Positions 7,020 to 13,387 of a stretch of 18,898 nt of DNA are shown here, piece after piece. The notes beneath the pieces are model-generated. The model did not search any database. It had not been told where the DNA came from and saw only the letters and a list, made by a program, of their open reading frames with translations. Made by a program: the position numbers and the translations under genes. Origin of the DNA: Candidatus Woesearchaeota archaeon (GTDB lineage Archaea > Nanobdellota > Nanobdellia > Woesearchaeales > DSVV01). The stretch covers positions 1-18,898 of the forward strand of contig JACQSP010000013.1 of the NCBI GenBank assembly GCA_016205905.1, in the 5' to 3' direction. Within the stretch, counting starts at the first letter, position 1. Each line of letters begins with the position of its first letter.

Positions 7020-7035
7020 GTTAAATGTGTTTATT

Positions 7036-7056
7036 TATAGTAAGTATATAAATATT
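7036..7056. promoter_or_regulatory. Bidirectional TATA region between tyrS and the phosphohistidine gene, with a solo alpha-arm match
   Basis: TATATAAATA at 7045-7054 reads as a TATA box on both strands, about 30 nt before the tyrS ATG and about 79 nt before the ATG at 7129. Directly adjoining, TATAGTAAGT at 7036-7045 equals the first ten bases of the family B alpha arm, without a partner arm. Confidence 0.45.
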
Positions 7057-7128
7057 TTTGTTGCGGAAGACAAAGTAAACATTAAAGTTTTAAATTAAGA
7101 AAGAAAAATATGATAAAAAGGTGATTAA

Positions 7129-8574
7129 ATGACTAAATTTTCATTTTGCTGGGGTCAGACTGAAAGTTTGCTGAATGGCCTTGCACAGGAGATTGCTTTT
7201 TATAAAAAAGACCCTTCAACTATGGGTTTCGCAGCTAATTTCGATAATCATCTTCAGTTCTGGGTTAATAGTATGTCTAATAATTATTTTGGGGAAGATC
7301 ATCTGAAAGCATGGAGAGATGCTAGTGAAAAACACAAAAATTCTAAATTTGTAAAGAAAATTTTTCTCGAATCAAAAAAAATTAGGCAAAGGCATTATAA
7401 AATCATAAAAGAGATTGAAAAAACAAATTTTAAAAATGTGAGCAAAAAAAGATTGCTTAAACTTTTCAAAGATTATTATCAGTCACTTGTAGAAATAAGG
7501 GGTATGTTCACAATTTCCGCACCGAATGGAACATATTATGTCGAACAGCAAATTAAAAACCTATTGTCTGAAATTAATGACGAGAAAAAGGAAAAAGAAG
7601 TTAATATTTTAATTATAACACCAGCAAAATTGGACTTGATCCAGAGAGAAAAAATAGAGTGGCTAAAACTGGTTTCAAAGAAGTATAATGACAAAATATT
7701 AATGCAACATGCTAAAACTTATGCATCTTTTTTCTTTAATACCTATGATGAAAAGTTTGTGTTGGATTATTTAAGAAATAAAGCTAAAAAAGAATCAATT
7801 CATGAATTAAAAGACGAAGTTAAAAAAACATATATTCATCTTAATGAAGTAAAAAATAAACAGAAAACCTTATTTTCGAAATTTGATAAAAAACTAAAAT
7901 ATTATGCACAAATCCTGCAAAACCATGCAATAGACAGGTTTGAATTGAAAAATTGCTGGAGCGGCGCAGAGTTTCTGGCATTGTCTATGTTTAAAAAATT
8001 AAGTAGACTGGCTAATATTTCTATTCATGATTTCATGCAAAGCTATTATCATGAAGACATTGAAAGATTAATTACAAAAGGAACGCGTTTGTCAAAAGAT
8101 GAAATTACTAGAAGAAAAATCTGTTTTGCATGCTATTTTCATGACGATAAACTGTTGTTTAAAAGTGGCGATGAAGCAGAAGAATTAATAAAACAGTTAT
8201 TAGAAAAAAGAGAAGTATTAACAAAAGAACTTAAAGGTATGACAGCGTCCTCTGGAAACGTTAAAGGAATAACAAAAGGTACAGCAAAGGTTGTGCTGGT
8301 CACAGATTTGGCTGGTTTTGTTAAAGATTTAAGTGAGTTTAAGAAAGGAGAGATATTAGTTACCACAATGACTACACCAAATATGGTTGTAATCATGAAA
8401 AAAGCATCTGGAATTGTTACAGATGAAGGTGGTATTTGCAGTCATGCTGCTGTTGTAAGCAGAGAACTGAATTTACCCTGTATTGTTGGAACAAAAGATG
8501 CGACAAGAACCATAAAAACAGGTGATATAATAGAGATAGACACGACTAGTGGAAATGTTAAAATCATAGGTTAA
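7129..8574 (+). CDS. PEP-synthase-like protein with C-terminal phosphohistidine (PEP-utilising mobile) domain
   Basis: 481 residues. About 375-481 is the swivelling phosphohistidine domain of PEP synthase/PPDK: VTTMTTPNMV, then DEGGICSHAAVVSRELNLPCIVGT with the phosphorylatable His439, then GDIIEID. The upstream 370 residues are charged and helical, with WSGAEFLALSMF and a YYHED segment. They lack the ATP-grasp glycine loop and the C-terminal TIM barrel of full PEP synthase (about 750-800 residues). It may pass a phosphate between partners encoded elsewhere or have a changed substrate, as in rifampicin phosphotransferase-like relatives; neither is shown here. AAGGTGAT before the ATG is a near-perfect ribosome-binding site. 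It is divergent from tyrS. Confidence 0.8.
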   Translation: MTKFSFCWGQTESLLNGLAQEIAFYKKDPSTMGFAANFDNHLQFWVNSMSNNYFGEDHLKAWRDASEKHKNSKFVKKIFLESKKIRQRHYKIIKEIEKTNFKNVSKKRLLKLFKDYYQSLVEIRGMFTISAPNGTYYVEQQIKNLLSEINDEKKEKEVNILIITPAKLDLIQREKIEWLKLVSKKYNDKILMQHAKTYASFFFNTYDEKFVLDYLRNKAKKESIHELKDEVKKTYIHLNEVKNKQKTLFSKFDKKLKYYAQILQNHAIDRFELKNCWSGAEFLALSMFKKLSRLANISIHDFMQSYYHEDIERLITKGTRLSKDEITRRKICFACYFHDDKLLFKSGDEAEELIKQLLEKREVLTKELKGMTASSGNVKGITKGTAKVVLVTDLAGFVKDLSEFKKGEILVTTMTTPNMVVIMKKASGIVTDEGGICSHAAVVSRELNLPCIVGTKDATRTIKTGDIIEIDTTSGNVKIIG

Positions 8575-8657
8575 TGTTTAAGAATTAGCTAAAGAGAACT
8601 CGTTAAAGAACACTTCTTATAGGGCATCTAGGAAATATAGCTTTAACCAGCGAAACA

Positions 8658-8666
8658 TTTATATAC
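8658..8666 (+). promoter_or_regulatory. TATA box candidate for the PRC-barrel gene
   Basis: TTTATATAC lies about 81 nt before the ATG at 8743 in the 168-bp gap after the phosphohistidine gene. The leader would carry GAGGGGAT immediately before the start. Confidence 0.5.
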
Positions 8667-8742
8667 AAAAAGAACTCTCGGAATAGTCAACCATAAGCAT
8701 TATTAAGAACAAAAAGATAATTATTACTCAGAGGGGATTATA

Positions 8743-9006
8743 ATGGCAGAAGAAGAAAAGAAGTTTTCAAAACAGTTGTTAGGAAAGATTGTTGTATCAA
8801 AATCAGCAAAAAGATTTGGCGAAGTAGGAGACCTTGTGTTTGAAACAAGATCTGGCGAATTAATACATATAGTATTAGTGAACCCAACACCTTACACAGA
8901 GAAATTAGAGCTTGAAAAAGACAAAGAAGGCAATATTCTTATCCCATTCAGCGCAGTGATTGCAATTGGTGATTACTTGGTTATTGCTGAAGAGGATATT
9001 GTTTAA
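8743..9006 (+). CDS. PRC-barrel domain protein
   Basis: 87 residues, essentially one PRC-barrel, a small beta-barrel found in photosynthetic reaction-centre H subunits, the RNA-processing factor RimM and many short archaeal proteins. The visible pattern is LLGKIVVSKSAKRFGEVGDLVFE, a strand pair with Gly-Glu-Leu-Ile-His-Ile-Val, and the closing IPFSAVIAIGDYLVIAEEDIV. There are no membrane segments. Archaeal versions are often proposed to act in RNA metabolism or membrane-associated division functions, but nothing nearby tells which applies. A GAGGGGA ribosome-binding site precedes the ATG. Confidence 0.85.
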   Translation: MAEEEKKFSKQLLGKIVVSKSAKRFGEVGDLVFETRSGELIHIVLVNPTPYTEKLELEKDKEGNILIPFSAVIAIGDYLVIAEEDIV

Positions 9007-9013
9007 GTGTTTA

Positions 9014-9060
9014 TCTTTTTATTATTAGTATATTTCTATTTGTTTTGTATAATTTTTTAA
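9014..9060 (+). terminator. T-rich tract after the PRC-barrel gene, possible terminator
   Basis: Several T runs (TTTTT at 9016-9020 and TTTTTT at about 9053-9058) follow the stop at 9006 without a preceding hairpin, as in intrinsic archaeal termination. The call is weak in sequence this AT-rich. The rest of the 361-bp gap holds family A copy A3 (9095-9259) and, at 9260-9367, the permease promoter region. Confidence 0.3.
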
Positions 9061-9094
9061 AATTTCATGTTTTGTTTAGCTGATTAATATCTTT

Positions 9095-9259
9095 TTCTTG
9101 CCCACAATTAGTTTCCCGCTCTCAATCCGTTTGTGGGACGAAGTCCACCGTCTCATGAAAAATTATAAGTTATTCGTTTTTAGTTTTTCGTTACGAATGA
9201 CTAATAACGAAGAACGAATAACAGTTTTATCATAGTGAACGTGTTGGACATGCCAAGAA
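9095..9259 (+). repeat. Family A intergenic element, copy A3 (best-preserved copy)
   Basis: Its ends are complementary: TTCTTG at 9095-9100 and CAAGAA at 9254-9259. The left box includes CGCTCTC, then GTTTGTGGGACGAAGTCCAC (9129-9148), which folds as a GGAC-GAA-GTCC hairpin, then CGTCTCATGAAA. The right box has GTGAAC at 9235-9240 and TTGGACATGCC at 9244-9254. The central hairpin has outer arms GTTATTCGTT (9169-9178) and AACGAATAAC (9213-9222), a perfect 10-bp pairing, with a less perfect inner stem made of TTCGTTA-like units. It lies between two plus-strand genes, after the PRC-barrel gene and before the permease. Confidence 0.8.
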
Positions 9260-9290
9260 CGAAATAAAAAAAGAGTTTAACTGCCAAATA

Positions 9291-9299
9291 CGTTTATAA
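9291..9299 (+). promoter_or_regulatory. TATA box candidate for the permease gene
   Basis: CGTTTATAA lies about 73 nt before the ATG at 9368, just right of family A copy A3. A second candidate, ATAAATTTAAA near 9332-9342, would give a short leader. The choice is uncertain. Confidence 0.35.
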
Positions 9300-9367
9300 C
9301 AATCAATCTGACACTATTATCAAATTATAAGATAAATTTAAAAAGATTTAATCAAATAGGTTAAGTA

Positions 9368-10636
9368 ATGATTAAATTAAAACGAACACTTAACTTATTT
9401 TGGATTACGTGCGCTGTTACAGGCATTATTGTCGGCGCAGGTATTTACGCATTAATCGGCAAAGGCGCAGGTTACAGCGGCAACATGCTTTGGCTGAGCT
9501 TCTTGCTTGCAGCAATAATTGCTTCATTCACTGGATTAAGCTATTGTGAATTGTCGTCAAGATACCCCAAAACAGGAGGGGAGTATGTTTATTTATCTAA
9601 TATTTTCAATAAAAGGATTGGAACCATAATAGGGTTGCTGATTGTACTTATTGGGATTCTAAGCAGCGCGACCATTGCATTTGGTTTTGGCGGATATTTC
9701 AGCGCATTGACGTCACTGCCAGCGCTTTGGGCAGCGATTATCCTAATATTAATAGTTGCTCTTATTAATTATATCGGCGTCAAATTTACTATGTGGTTTA
9801 ATTTTATTGCAACCTTTTTTGAGGTTATTGGATTAATAATAATTTTAGTGTTAGGAATAAAATTTTTAGGTAAAGTTGATTACTTTGAATATTCTGCTGC
9901 AAAAGGGGTTTTTGGGGTTTTTTCAGCAATAGGCATAATCTTCTTTGCATATTTAGGTTTTGAAAGTATGGTAAATCTCAGCGAAGAAACTAAACATGCA
10001 AGAACCATAATTCCAAAAGGATTGATTTTAGGTATGATAATCAGTGCAATATTATATGTCCTTGTTGCGATTTCTGTTGTCAGCATTGTTCCTTACAACG
10101 AATTATCCTCAACAAATGCCCCTTTAAGCCTGGTTGTTAAAACCGCATTAGCTTCAACATCATTAAATTCAGATATAAGTAATTATTTTTCGATTATTGC
10201 CCTGTTTTCAACATTTAATACTGTTTTATTGGTGTTTATAGCTGCAACGCGGGTTCTTTACAGCATAAGTAGGGACATAAAGCCGCTAACATTTTTTAGC
10301 AGCCTCAGCAAAAAAACAAGAACACCATTTAATTCGATTTGGATAGTCGCAGTTATCAGTATTATTTTCCTGTTAGTTACTGAAATAAAAATAGCTGCGC
10401 AGTTGACAGACATTGTTGTGTTAAGTGTTTTTACAATGGTTAATATTGCACTAATAAAATCAAGATATATGAAAACACAAGACATAAAAACATTAAAAAC
10501 AAAGAAACATGTAAAAGCAAACCCTTATTTTAAGACGCCGTTAAATATTGGAAGATTTCCTGTTCTTGCATTATTAGGTGCTATCACAAGCATAATCATC
10601 CTTCTTATTACAATATATGATATGTTTTGGTTGTGA
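9368..10636 (+). CDS. APC-superfamily amino acid permease
   Basis: 422 residues with about 12 predicted membrane helices throughout. The first helix carries GIIVGAGIYALIG (19-31), the unwound glycine-rich substrate-binding segment of amino acid/polyamine/cation transporters. Helix 2 is followed by the conserved SYCELSSRYPKTGGEYVY block at about 58-75, typical of the family, and FFAYLGFESMVNLSEET near 190-206 is the helix 6 region. It likely imports an amino acid by proton or cation symport or exchange at the cytoplasmic membrane, which would fit a lineage with limited biosynthesis. The ribosome-binding site is weak (AGGTTAAGTA before the ATG). A 67-nt hairpin separates it from rfcS. Confidence 0.88.
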   Translation: MIKLKRTLNLFWITCAVTGIIVGAGIYALIGKGAGYSGNMLWLSFLLAAIIASFTGLSYCELSSRYPKTGGEYVYLSNIFNKRIGTIIGLLIVLIGILSSATIAFGFGGYFSALTSLPALWAAIILILIVALINYIGVKFTMWFNFIATFFEVIGLIIILVLGIKFLGKVDYFEYSAAKGVFGVFSAIGIIFFAYLGFESMVNLSEETKHARTIIPKGLILGMIISAILYVLVAISVVSIVPYNELSSTNAPLSLVVKTALASTSLNSDISNYFSIIALFSTFNTVLLVFIAATRVLYSISRDIKPLTFFSSLSKKTRTPFNSIWIVAVISIIFLLVTEIKIAAQLTDIVVLSVFTMVNIALIKSRYMKTQDIKTLKTKKHVKANPYFKTPLNIGRFPVLALLGAITSIIILLITIYDMFWL

Positions 10637-10650
10637 GTTTTTCTCATAGT

Positions 10651-10717
10651 AAATGAAATGGTATATGTGTTTTAGATGCTATCATCAACATACTTTTTGA
10701 ACACAGCCATTTCATTT
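10651..10717. repeat. Imperfect hairpin between the permease and rfcS
   Basis: AAATGAAATGG (10651-10661) pairs perfectly with CCATTTCATTT (10707-10717). Further in, GTGTT (10667-10671) pairs with AACAC (10700-10704) after an internal loop. It begins 14 bases after the permease stop and ends just before the rfcS TATA box, so it could end the permease transcript. Its left side, ATAGTAAATGA, resembles the alpha arm of family B. Confidence 0.7.
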
Positions 10718-10719
10718 CC

Positions 10720-10735
10720 AATAAATATTTAAATC
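10720..10735 (+). promoter_or_regulatory. rfcS promoter TATA box, near-leaderless
   Basis: AATAAATATTTAAATC is centred about 28-30 nt before the ATG at 10756 but only about 11 nt before the in-frame GTG at 10738. Translation from the GTG would therefore need a transcript starting inside the TATA region, so the ATG is the start. Confidence 0.6.
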
Positions 10736-10755
10736 TAGTGGCTGTCTCGAAACAC

Positions 10756-11757
10756 ATGGAAAAAGACGAAGATACAGATAATGATGATAATGTGCAGAAA
10801 GATGCCGCGATATGGATAGAAAAATATAGGCCTGGCACATTCACAGAAATAAAAGGGCAGGATGATATTAAAAAAAAGGTTATGGCATTTATCAAACAGG
10901 GCAATATGCCGCATTTAATGTTTTCTGGTCCTGCTGGGACAGGAAAATCAACAATGGCCATAGTTGTTGCAAAAAAAATGTTTGGCGAAAACTGGAGACA
11001 GAATTTCTTGGAACTGAATGCCAGCGATGAAAGAGGTATTGACGTCGTGAGGCACAAGGTCAAAGATTTTGCACGAACACGTGCGTTAGGCAATGTGCCT
11101 TTTAAGATAATCTTTCTCGACGAGAGTGATGCATTAACAAAAGAGGCACAGCAGGCATTAAGAAGAACCATGGAGAATTATACCACGACGTGCAGGTTTA
11201 TACTTTCAAACAATTATTCTTCAAAGATTATTGATCCTATTCAAAGCAGGTGCACTTTATTCAGATTCAAGCCATTGGAAAAAAAAGATGTACTGGCAAT
11301 CATAGAAAACATTGAAGAAAAAGAAAAATTAAAGATTGACCAAAAAGCAAAAGAAGCATTGTTTGAAATCAGTGAGGGTGACTGCAGAAAATTAGAGAAT
11401 ATACTACAAAGCTGCGCGGCACTTGACGAAAAAATAACAGAAGAATTGGTATTTTCAATGGCATCAATCGCAAAGCCCGCTGAAGTCAAGGAGATTCTTG
11501 AGCTTGCAGTAAAGAACAGGTTTATTGACGCCAGAAACAAGCTTTTAGACACAATGCTAAAGTATGGGTTAAGCGGCCAGGATATAATAAAGCAGATTCA
11601 AAAACAGATTTTAGAACTGAATATTGACGACAGAATGAAAGTGCAGCTTATAGACAAATGCGGTGAGATTGAATTTAGAATGACAGAAGGCAGCGATGAG
11701 TATTTGCAATTAGAAGCATTATTGGCGAATTTTACGTTGTGTTCTAAGAAGGAATAA
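10756..11757 (+). CDS. rfcS: Replication factor C small subunit (clamp loader)
   Basis: ATPase subunit of the archaeal clamp loader, which opens PCNA and places it on primed DNA. 333 residues from the ATG at 10756. An acidic N-terminal tail at 1-14 precedes IEKYRPGTF, the opening motif of the family. Walker A GPAGTGKST is at 58-66, LNASDERGID at 87-96, Walker B IIFLDESDAL at 118-127, sensor 1 ILSNN at 149-153 and the arginine-finger Ser-Arg-Cys motif at 164-166. A C-terminal collar domain spans about 235-333. Length is normal for the family (about 320-330). The large subunit gene is not adjacent. No intein is present, although archaeal rfc genes often carry one. Confidence 0.95.
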   Translation: MEKDEDTDNDDNVQKDAAIWIEKYRPGTFTEIKGQDDIKKKVMAFIKQGNMPHLMFSGPAGTGKSTMAIVVAKKMFGENWRQNFLELNASDERGIDVVRHKVKDFARTRALGNVPFKIIFLDESDALTKEAQQALRRTMENYTTTCRFILSNNYSSKIIDPIQSRCTLFRFKPLEKKDVLAIIENIEEKEKLKIDQKAKEALFEISEGDCRKLENILQSCAALDEKITEELVFSMASIAKPAEVKEILELAVKNRFIDARNKLLDTMLKYGLSGQDIIKQIQKQILELNIDDRMKVQLIDKCGEIEFRMTEGSDEYLQLEALLANFTLCSKKE

Positions 11758-11820
11758 ATTTTCTTATTTCAGCTTTAATCATTTTAAGTTGAAAAGTGGT
11801 GTAATAACTTATCTATAGTG

Positions 11821-12004
11821 GTGGACTTTAATATCTGTATCCATTTACTTAAAGTCCACGAATAGCTAACGAACTGAAACTATTTATCAATATTGTTCAG
11901 TTCGTTCAATATAACAAACACAACGAGTTATTACTGAAAGTTACTGTGTTTGTTATATATAGTAAGTAACACGAGATGTACAATAATTTAGGTTACTTAC
12001 TATA
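11821..12004. repeat. Family B hairpin array B2: four hairpins in tandem
   Basis: Four perfect hairpins follow rfcS. (1) 11821-11831/11849-11859, 11 bp, 17-nt loop. (2) 11868-11878/11896-11906, 11 bp, 17-nt loop. (3) 11910-11922/11945-11957, 13 bp TATAACAAACACA, 22-nt loop (type beta). (4) 11958-11970/11992-12004, 13 bp TATAGTAAGTAAC, 21-nt loop (type alpha, inverted loop). Hairpins 3 and 4 abut without a spacer. Together with family A copy A4 this fills nearly all of the 481-bp convergent gap; 11758-11812 shows nothing. Confidence 0.9.
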
Positions 12005-12016
12005 TTTGGTTTCTTT

Positions 12017-12208
12017 TTCTTGCTAATAATGGTTTATCGCTCTCCACACGTTCCAAGGCACAGCCACCGTCACATGAAACTGTTTGAAAGCTTGAAAGTC
12101 TGAAAGCTTGAAAGTGCGCCATATGAATCGTACTTTCAAGCTGTCAAGCCTTCTAACTTTCAAACCATCTTACCTTTTTATTCGTGAACCGATTGGACAT
12201 GCCAAGAA
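12017..12208 (+). repeat. Family A intergenic element, copy A4
   Basis: It starts 12 bases after array B2. Ends TTCTTG (12017-12022) and CAAGAA (12203-12208) are complementary. The left box keeps CGCTCTC and the CCACCGTC..CATGAAA end, but the internal GGAC/GTCC hairpin has decayed. The right box has GTGAAC (12184-12189) and TTGGACATGCC (12193-12203). The central stem is symmetrical, 12082-12115 against 12132-12165 (34 nt each), with perfect outer (GTTTGAAAG/CTTTCAAAC) and inner (AGCTTGAAAGT/ACTTTCAAGCT) pairs. The arms reiterate a CTTGAAAGT-like unit. Confidence 0.8.
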
Positions 12209-12238
12209 CAATTAAAAACAAAAAGAAAAAACTAAAAT

Positions 12239-13165
12239 CTACTTCAGCTCAGGATTTTCTCTTATTCTTACTGTTTGGCTTACAAAGTCCCAGTATATAT
12301 AAGTTAGTTTCAGGTCAAAGGTGCTTGTGTAAATATCCTTTTCAGCAATAGGGTTTAAGAATCCATATTTGCATCTTATCACTGTCTCGCCGTTTCTTGT
12401 AATTCTTACCAAATCACCTGTGCCTTTTGCAGTGCATTCCCATCCGTCTGGAACCTGCATTAGAACTTCATCATACATTGGAGAAAATTCTTCGAATGTG
12501 CTGTCGCTTGCCTTGGCCTTGCCGCCGCCGACATTTCTGATGGGGATTTCCAAGCTGATTCTTCCTTTGCCAGCAGGCCTTTGAACGACTGTGCCAATCT
12601 GCAATGGCCCGCCAGAGATAAATCCTTGTTTTCCTTCGTCAATATTACATATTGTGTTGTCATAAGGATTGCCTTTGAAACAAACCTTTGGCACAACTAT
12701 TGTCTGCTCATAAGGATAAGTGTATTCGACAAACACATTTGCATCATAAAAAGTTCCCTTGACGCCGCTTACATAAAATGCTTCGCCAAAATCAACAAGC
12801 TCCTCACCGCCGTCTGGCAGATATTCAGAAACCTTTTCTATTTCTTTAGAGTTTGTTTTAACTGGCTCTACGCCTTGAAAATCTTCTGGAATTTTGATGC
12901 CTTTAATAACAAACTGAACCATACCAGCAGGAACAGTATATTCTCCTCTGTTGCTAACTCTCACTACAACAGGAATGCCTTGGTCTTCCCATATTTCTGG
13001 CAAACCAGACTGGCTGATTAATGAGCCAACTTCTTCAAACTGTGAAATTAAACCTTCACTGCCGCCCTTATATGGCGAAGAAACACCTGGTTCATTCTTA
13101 AGTGTACAGCCTGCAACCATTAAAGATAAAACCAATATACAAATAGTTAGATATTTTAAATTCAT
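12239..13165 (-). CDS. Lipoprotein with paired beta-type ectodomain, third of three paralogs
   Basis: 308 residues from the ATG at 13165. A hydrophobic signal ends in a lipobox, LMVAGC, with Cys20 as the lipid site. The ectodomain shares the plan of the two upstream lipoproteins: VRVSNRGEYTVPAGMVQFVI (Asn-x-Gly-x-Tyr), a Cys pair around VPKVCFKGNPYDNTIC, IPIRNVGGGKAKASD (Asn-Val-Gly-x-Gly), and a final Tyr-rich strand before the terminus. AGGAGG abuts an ATG at 13171 with no spacing but sits six bases from the ATG at 13165, so the second is the start. A TATA box candidate at 13252-13263 suggests its own promoter in the 222-bp gap; the rest of that gap is featureless AT-rich sequence. Function is unknown; it likely acts at the outer face of the membrane. 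Confidence 0.78.
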   Translation of the reverse strand: MNLKYLTICILVLSLMVAGCTLKNEPGVSSPYKGGSEGLISQFEEVGSLISQSGLPEIWEDQGIPVVVRVSNRGEYTVPAGMVQFVIKGIKIPEDFQGVEPVKTNSKEIEKVSEYLPDGGEELVDFGEAFYVSGVKGTFYDANVFVEYTYPYEQTIVVPKVCFKGNPYDNTICNIDEGKQGFISGGPLQIGTVVQRPAGKGRISLEIPIRNVGGGKAKASDSTFEEFSPMYDEVLMQVPDGWECTAKGTGDLVRITRNGETVIRCKYGFLNPIAEKDIYTSTFDLKLTYIYWDFVSQTVRIRENPELK

Positions 13166-13251
13166 GTTCATCCTCCTCTTTTTGTATTTTTTTAAATAAT
13201 TATATTTTAATTTTTAATACGATTTAATAAATTATCCTAATTCTAACCTAT

Positions 13252-13263
13252 TTAATATATAAA
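13252..13263 (-). promoter_or_regulatory. TATA box candidate for the third lipoprotein gene
   Basis: On the minus strand TTTATATATTAAA lies about 90 nt before the ATG at 13165. The predicted leader carries AGGAGG at 13172-13177. This would let the third lipoprotein be expressed apart from the three-gene unit upstream. Confidence 0.4.
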
Positions 13264-13387
13264 TCTTTAGTTAATGAATATATATAATTTTTGGTTGTTT
13301 CATTAAATTCGGCAAATTTTCTCTATTTATGCTTTAAAATTATGCGTTTGAATGCTATATGGATTTTTATTCAAAAGCTGAGTAAAC

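Noticed and set aside
8575..8742. TAAAGAACAC at about 8603 as a solo arm of B1 hairpin 6
   Set aside because: Only about ten bases match and no partner arm is nearby; chance is likely in this composition.
9095..9259. Family A or B as an insertion sequence
   Set aside because: No transposase frame is present; copies are under 250 bp. A non-autonomous element remains possible but is only inferred.
10738..10755. GTG at 10738 as rfcS start
   Set aside because: It would begin about 11 nt from the TATA box centre; the ATG at 10756 has the correct spacing and family length.
10644..11171. 175-codon minus-strand open frame across rfcS
   Set aside because: It is antisense to the Walker A and B region of rfcS and runs through the intergenic hairpin; it is a shadow of the real gene.
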